Assembly (NCBI GenBank): GCA_025353745.1
Contig: JANXOE010000143.1
Coordinates: 1 to 36,491 of the forward strand
Direction of reading: 5' to 3'
DNA from: Hymenobacter sp.
Lineage (GTDB): Bacteria; Bacteroidota; Bacteroidia; Cytophagales; Hymenobacteraceae
Length of the DNA stretch: 36,491 nucleotides
Part shown: positions 31,499-36,491 of the stretch, piece by piece
Position numbering within the stretch: the first letter of the stretch is position 1
Layout of the letters: the number at the start of each line of letters is the position of its first letter
The notes under the pieces: generated by a model
What the model was told of the DNA's origin: nothing
Database searches by the model: none
Seen by the model: only the letters and a program-made list of their open reading frames with translations
Made by a program: the position numbers and the translations under genes

Positions 31499-31579
31499 GC
31501 CGAGGGCCCTGCACCGCCCTTGGCGCTTTGGCCGAAGCCCTGGCCGCCACCAGGGTGGGTAGGGCAAGCCCATTCGTTG

Positions 31580-31633
31580 TTTAGATTTATTCTTAATAAA
31601 GCTTGCCTTCGGGAGAAAGACACCTTATTTTTG
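31580..31633 (+). promoter_or_regulatory. promoter and candidate iron operator of the FecA-like operon
   Basis: TTG at 31603-31605, a 20-base spacer and TATTTTTG at 31626-31633 match the Bacteroidota promoter exactly. Directly upstream is an imperfect inverted repeat TTTAGA-TTTAT-TCTTAA (31580-31596; 5 of 6 arm bases pair). Its position and its TTTAGA arms suit a Fur/DtxR-like metal-responsive site, but this is a guess. Confidence 0.55.
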
Positions 31634-31662
31634 CTGATGTTTAGAATCAGTACAAATAGCGT

Positions 31663-33849
31663 ATGCGTCCGTTTCTCCCCTTTCTCTTACTCCTCGTTGC
31701 CGCGGGCGGGTCCGTTTTTGCCCAGCAGCAGCCCACCGCGCAGCGCCTCGACGAAGTGCGCGTGGTGGGGCTCAAGTCGAAAAACGGCCTGGGCAACCTG
31801 GGCCAGGTGAGCGGCGCGGTGGTGTACGCCGGCAAAAAAACCGAGGTGCTGGTGCTCGACTCGCTCGACGCCAACACGGCCCTGAACAACCCGCGCCAGA
31901 TCCTGGGGCGCATTCCGGGGGCCAACTTCTCCGAAACCGAGGGGGCGGGCTTCCCGTCGAACGGCCTCGGGCTGCGCGGCCTCAACCCGGTGCAGAGCGT
32001 GGAAATGAACGTGCGCCAAAACGGCTACAACATCACCGGCGACCTCTACGGCTACCCCGAAACCTACTACCAGCCGGCCATGGAGGCCGTGGAGCGGGTG
32101 GAAGTGACGCGCGGCGCGGCCTCGCTGCAGTTCGGCCCGCAGTTTGGCGGGGTGGTGAACTACGTGATGCGCCGGGGCCCCGAGGACCAGAAATTTGCGC
32201 TGGAGCTGCGCCAGACCGGCGGCTCGTTTGGGCTGGCCAACACGTTCACGAGCGTGGGCGGGCAGGTGGGCAAGCTCAACTACTACGCCTACGGCCAGTA
32301 CCGCCACCAGGAAGGCTGGCGGCCCAACTCGGCGCTGAGCCAGGTATCGGCCTTCGGCGGCCTGCAATACCAGGCCACCGACAAGCTGAAAATCGGCCTC
32401 GAATACTCGCTGCTGCGCAACAAAATTCAGATGCCGGGGGGCCTCACCGACTCGCTGTTCTCCGCCAACCCGCGCCAGAGCACCCGGGCCCGCAACTGGC
32501 TCGACAGCCCCTGGAACATCCTGACCCTCACCGCCGATTACCGCTTGTCGGACCGCACGCTGGTGACCTTTAAGACGGCCGGCAACCTGAGCGCCCGCCG
32601 CCTGGTGTGGCGCAACGAAGACGGCGGGGCCGCCGCCCCCGACACCATCGACCGGGCCACCGGCCAGTACGCGCCCCGCGAAGTAGAAAACGAGCGGTTC
32701 CGCAGCCTCACCAACGAGCTGCGCGTGCGCACCGACTACCGCCTGTTTGGCCTGAACAACACGGTGGCCTACGGCGTGCGCTACTTCACGGGGTACATGC
32801 ACCGGCAGGGCGGCGGGCCGGGCTCGACGGGCGCGGACTTCGACCTGGGCCTGTACGGCGGCGGCTACGAGTACGATTTCGAGTTTCGGACCCAAAACGT
32901 GGCGCCGTTTGCCGAAACGGTGCTGCGGCTCGGCGACAAGCTCTCGCTCACGCCGGGCGTGCGCTACGAGTTTCTGAACTCCAAAGCCGCCGGCTACAAA
33001 GTGCAGGACGACGGCTTGGCGCAGACCACCCACGAGTCGCGCAACCGCTCGTTTCTGCTCTTCGGGGCCGGGGCCCAGTACGAGGCCACCGCCACCACGG
33101 CCTTCTACGCCAACGTTTCGCAGGCCTACCGGCCGGTGGACTACTCGGCCCTGGAGCCGTTCGGCGTCACCTCCAAAATCGACCCCCACCTGAAAGACAG
33201 CAACGGCTACAACGCCGACCTGGGCTACCGCGGCGCGCTGGGCGAGTGGCTGAACTTCGACGTGGGCGGCTTTTTCCTGCGCTACAACCGCCGCATCGGC
33301 ACCGTCGCCCTCACCGACCCGACGACCGGCAACGACTACGCCTTCCGCACCAACGTGGCCGATTCCGAGCACAAAGGCGCCGAAACTTACGTCGAGATCA
33401 GCCCCTTGAAGCTGCTGAAGATTGCCAGCCGCCACCGCCTCAGCGCGTTCAACTCGTGGGCCTACGTCGACGCCCGCTACGTGAGCGGCGAGTTCAGCGG
33501 CAAGCGGGTGGAGTACGCGCCAAAAACCATTGAGCGCGTGGGGCTTACCTACGGCTACGGCCCGGCCAGCATCACCGGCCAGTACAGCTACACCGGCAAT
33601 TCGTTTGGCGAAGCCAACAACTTCGTGGCCCCCAGCAACGACGACCCGCTCCGGGGCCTGGTGCCGGCCTACTCGGTCTGGGACGTGTCGGGCACCTACC
33701 GCTTCCCCAACCGACTGGAAATCAAGGCCGGCGTGAACAACCTCACCGACGCCCGCTACTTCACCCGCCGCACCGACGAGTACCCCGGCCCCGGCATCAT
33801 CCCCAGCCTGGGCCGCTCGTTCTACGCCACGCTATCGGCTAAATTCTAG
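31663..33849 (+). CDS. FecA-like TonB-dependent outer membrane receptor
   Basis: A 728-residue outer membrane receptor. A signal peptide ends near residue 20 (GGSVFAQQQ). The plug domain contains LNNPRQILGRIPGANFSETEGAGFPSNG, GLGLRGLNPVQSVEMNVRQNG and VERVEVTRGAASLQFGPQFGGVVNYV, which resemble ferric-dicitrate type (FecA) receptors, and the barrel ends GRSFYATLSAKF. It has no N-terminal signalling domain, so it is not coupled to a FecR system. It is the first gene of a plus-strand operon with an imelysin lipoprotein (64 bases on) and a di-heme oxidoreductase; the context implies iron or another metal as cargo. Confidence 0.92.
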   Translation: MRPFLPFLLLLVAAGGSVFAQQQPTAQRLDEVRVVGLKSKNGLGNLGQVSGAVVYAGKKTEVLVLDSLDANTALNNPRQILGRIPGANFSETEGAGFPSNGLGLRGLNPVQSVEMNVRQNGYNITGDLYGYPETYYQPAMEAVERVEVTRGAASLQFGPQFGGVVNYVMRRGPEDQKFALELRQTGGSFGLANTFTSVGGQVGKLNYYAYGQYRHQEGWRPNSALSQVSAFGGLQYQATDKLKIGLEYSLLRNKIQMPGGLTDSLFSANPRQSTRARNWLDSPWNILTLTADYRLSDRTLVTFKTAGNLSARRLVWRNEDGGAAAPDTIDRATGQYAPREVENERFRSLTNELRVRTDYRLFGLNNTVAYGVRYFTGYMHRQGGGPGSTGADFDLGLYGGGYEYDFEFRTQNVAPFAETVLRLGDKLSLTPGVRYEFLNSKAAGYKVQDDGLAQTTHESRNRSFLLFGAGAQYEATATTAFYANVSQAYRPVDYSALEPFGVTSKIDPHLKDSNGYNADLGYRGALGEWLNFDVGGFFLRYNRRIGTVALTDPTTGNDYAFRTNVADSEHKGAETYVEISPLKLLKIASRHRLSAFNSWAYVDARYVSGEFSGKRVEYAPKTIERVGLTYGYGPASITGQYSYTGNSFGEANNFVAPSNDDPLRGLVPAYSVWDVSGTYRFPNRLEIKAGVNNLTDARYFTRRTDEYPGPGIIPSLGRSFYATLSAKF

Positions 33850-33913
33850 CGGTTGGGGCCTGGTTTTCAAGCCCCAACAACCAAGCGCCGAGCGCCCCCA
33901 ACCGAGCAATCCA

Positions 33914-34990
33914 ATGAAACGCGCTACCCTTATCCTAGCCGCTGCCCTGCTGGCCGGCTGCCAGAAGGAAGTCATCGACCCGCAAAATACGGGGGCCGGC
34001 TCGCCCGGCTACAACGCCGCGGCCTTGCTGAGCAATGCCGCCAACCACGTCATCCTGAGCAATTACCGCGACCTCGACCAGCAGGCCGGGGCCCTGCAAG
34101 CGGCCGTGCAAGCCCTGGCCGCCCAGCCCAGCCCCGCCGCGCTGGCGGCCGCCCGCGCGGCCTACCGCGCCGCCCGCCTGCCCTGGGAAACCACGGAGGC
34201 CTTCGCTTTCGGCCCGGTGAGCACCCTGGGCCTCGACGCCGTCATCGACACCTGGCCCCTGAACCGCGTGGACCTGGCCGCCCTGCTGGCCAGCGCCGAC
34301 CCGCTGACGCCCGCCAGCCTGGCCCCGCGCGACGGCGGCCTGCAAGGCTACCACCCCGCCGAGTTCCTGCTCTTTGGCAACGACGGCCACAAGGCGCTGG
34401 CGGCCTTCACGCCCCGCGAGTATTTGTTCCTGTCGTCGTCGGCCCAAAACCTGAAGGCCAACACCGCCCGGCTGCTGGCCGCCTGGGCCCCCGGCAACGG
34501 CAGCTTCGCCGCGGCGCTCGCCGGCGCGGGCCCCGGCAACGCCTTATATCCCAAGCAAAAGCAGGCCGTGCAGGAATTGCTCGACGGCCTGGTGGGGCCC
34601 GCCGATGAGCTGGCCAACAGCAAAATCGAAGCCCCGCTCGCCAACCAGAGCACGGAATTCGAAGAAGCGAAATTCAGCCAAAACTCCAAGGCCGAGTTCG
34701 CGGCCAACCTGGCCGGCATCGAAAACATCTACACCGGCCGCTACGGCCCCGGTGGTCCGGACGGCCCCGGCGCGGGCTTCGGGGCCCTGGTGGCGGCCCG
34801 CAGCCCGGCCCTCGACGCGCGCTTCCGCCAGGAGCTGGCCGCCGCCCAAACGGCCGTGGGGGCCCTGCCCGGCCGCTTCGACGAAGCCATCTTCCAAAAC
34901 CCCGCCGCCGTGCGGGTCGCCCAAGCCAAGGTGCGCACCGTGCTGAACACGCTGCAAAACGACTTCGCCCCGCTGGTCGAAGCGCTGTAG
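33914..34990 (+). CDS. imelysin family lipoprotein
   Basis: A 358-residue lipoprotein of the imelysin (peptidase M75 / IrpA / EfeO-like) family. The lipobox LLAGC places lipidated Cys16. The family motif GxHxxE is present as GYHPAEFLLFG near residues 145-155. The body is helical and alanine-rich, consistent with the two four-helix bundles of imelysins. Despite the old peptidase label, members bind metal, and EfeO-like members help take up iron. It sits between a FecA-like receptor and a di-heme oxidoreductase, 27 bases before the latter. Periplasmic side of a membrane is expected; which membrane is not clear. Confidence 0.9.
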   Translation: MKRATLILAAALLAGCQKEVIDPQNTGAGSPGYNAAALLSNAANHVILSNYRDLDQQAGALQAAVQALAAQPSPAALAAARAAYRAARLPWETTEAFAFGPVSTLGLDAVIDTWPLNRVDLAALLASADPLTPASLAPRDGGLQGYHPAEFLLFGNDGHKALAAFTPREYLFLSSSAQNLKANTARLLAAWAPGNGSFAAALAGAGPGNALYPKQKQAVQELLDGLVGPADELANSKIEAPLANQSTEFEEAKFSQNSKAEFAANLAGIENIYTGRYGPGGPDGPGAGFGALVAARSPALDARFRQELAAAQTAVGALPGRFDEAIFQNPAAVRVAQAKVRTVLNTLQNDFAPLVEAL

Positions 34991-35016
34991 AACAGGTCTT
35001 TTTTTCGGGAAGCTCC

Positions 35017-36450
<1,434 letters not shown>

Positions 36451-36491
36451 AAGGCTCGGACGAGCATGACCGTCTTGGAACGCTATTTAAC

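Noticed and set aside
31538-31555. CCCTGG-CCGCCA-CCAGGG inverted repeat after topB as a terminator
   Set aside because: Only a 6-bp stem and no T run; it may be chance.
28904-31573. 889-residue minus-strand ORF antisense to topB
   Set aside because: Its translation is a shadow of a GC-rich gene: no domain, skewed toward Arg, Gly, Ala, His and Val. topB on the plus strand has complete motifs.
36466-36491. possible start of another gene at the window edge (ATG ACC GTC)
   Set aside because: Only 26 bases are available, far too few to support a gene.

Overview
The window looks like chromosome from a GC-rich member of the Bacteroidota, most likely Hymenobacter or a close relative. The reasons are the protein types (FecA-like and BtuB-like TonB receptors, a Bacteroidota-style topoisomerase III, DUF6130, Tat-exported hydrolases), start codons without clear Shine-Dalgarno sites, and recurring TAnnTTTG promoter boxes (for example TATCTTTG at 25323 and 28854). 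The assignment rests on recalled family resemblance, not on a database search. I saw no tRNA, rRNA, CRISPR array or intact insertion sequence.

Layout. 1-2.3 kb: 3' part of a UvrA-like ABC ATPase. 2.6-5.1 kb (minus): a decayed rcl-type locus (rclC-like membrane protein, broken rclA-like flavoprotein, exported DUF302 protein) preceded by a fatty acid hydroxylase. 5.1-6.0 kb: an AT-rich gene-free scar with small repeats that runs into a headless AraC-type HTH gene. 6.4-13.4 kb (plus): an AhpD-like protein, Tat-exported esterase, frameshifted epoxide-hydrolase-like pseudogene, TauE/SafE exporter, deaminase, PPOX-like flavoprotein, secreted alpha/beta hydrolase, UPF0173 metallo-hydrolase and a DUF6130 protein. 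13.6-15.7 kb: two tandem copies of a Tat-exported MBL hydrolase separated by a strong terminator. 15.8-20.5 kb: a BtuB-like receptor divergent from an M1 aminopeptidase.

20.5-25.3 kb (minus) reads as a functional unit: response regulator, histidine kinase, SulP anion transporter and beta-carbonic anhydrase. Between kinase and transporter lie four TTAA elements spaced exactly 11 bp apart, just upstream of a possible -7 box. This is the geometry expected for an OmpR/PmrA-class regulator, so the two-component system probably controls bicarbonate uptake. 25.3-27.2 kb: a clear SAM-I riboswitch with its own promoter box leads into an APC-family amino acid permease, implying methionine/SAM-controlled uptake. 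27.2-28.6 kb (minus): two DUF2382 (YsnF/AvaK) stress proteins. 28.9-31.5 kb: topoisomerase III. 31.6-36.5 kb: a FecA-like receptor, an imelysin lipoprotein and a di-heme oxidoreductase lipoprotein, a probable iron (or other metal) acquisition operon with a promoter and a candidate operator.

The most notable points are the 11-bp-phased TTAA array, the SAM-I riboswitch on a permease, the rcl remnant, the tandem MBL pair, and the receptor-imelysin-di-heme operon. Three genes between 3.1 and 8.7 kb are broken or headless, so that stretch appears to be decaying.
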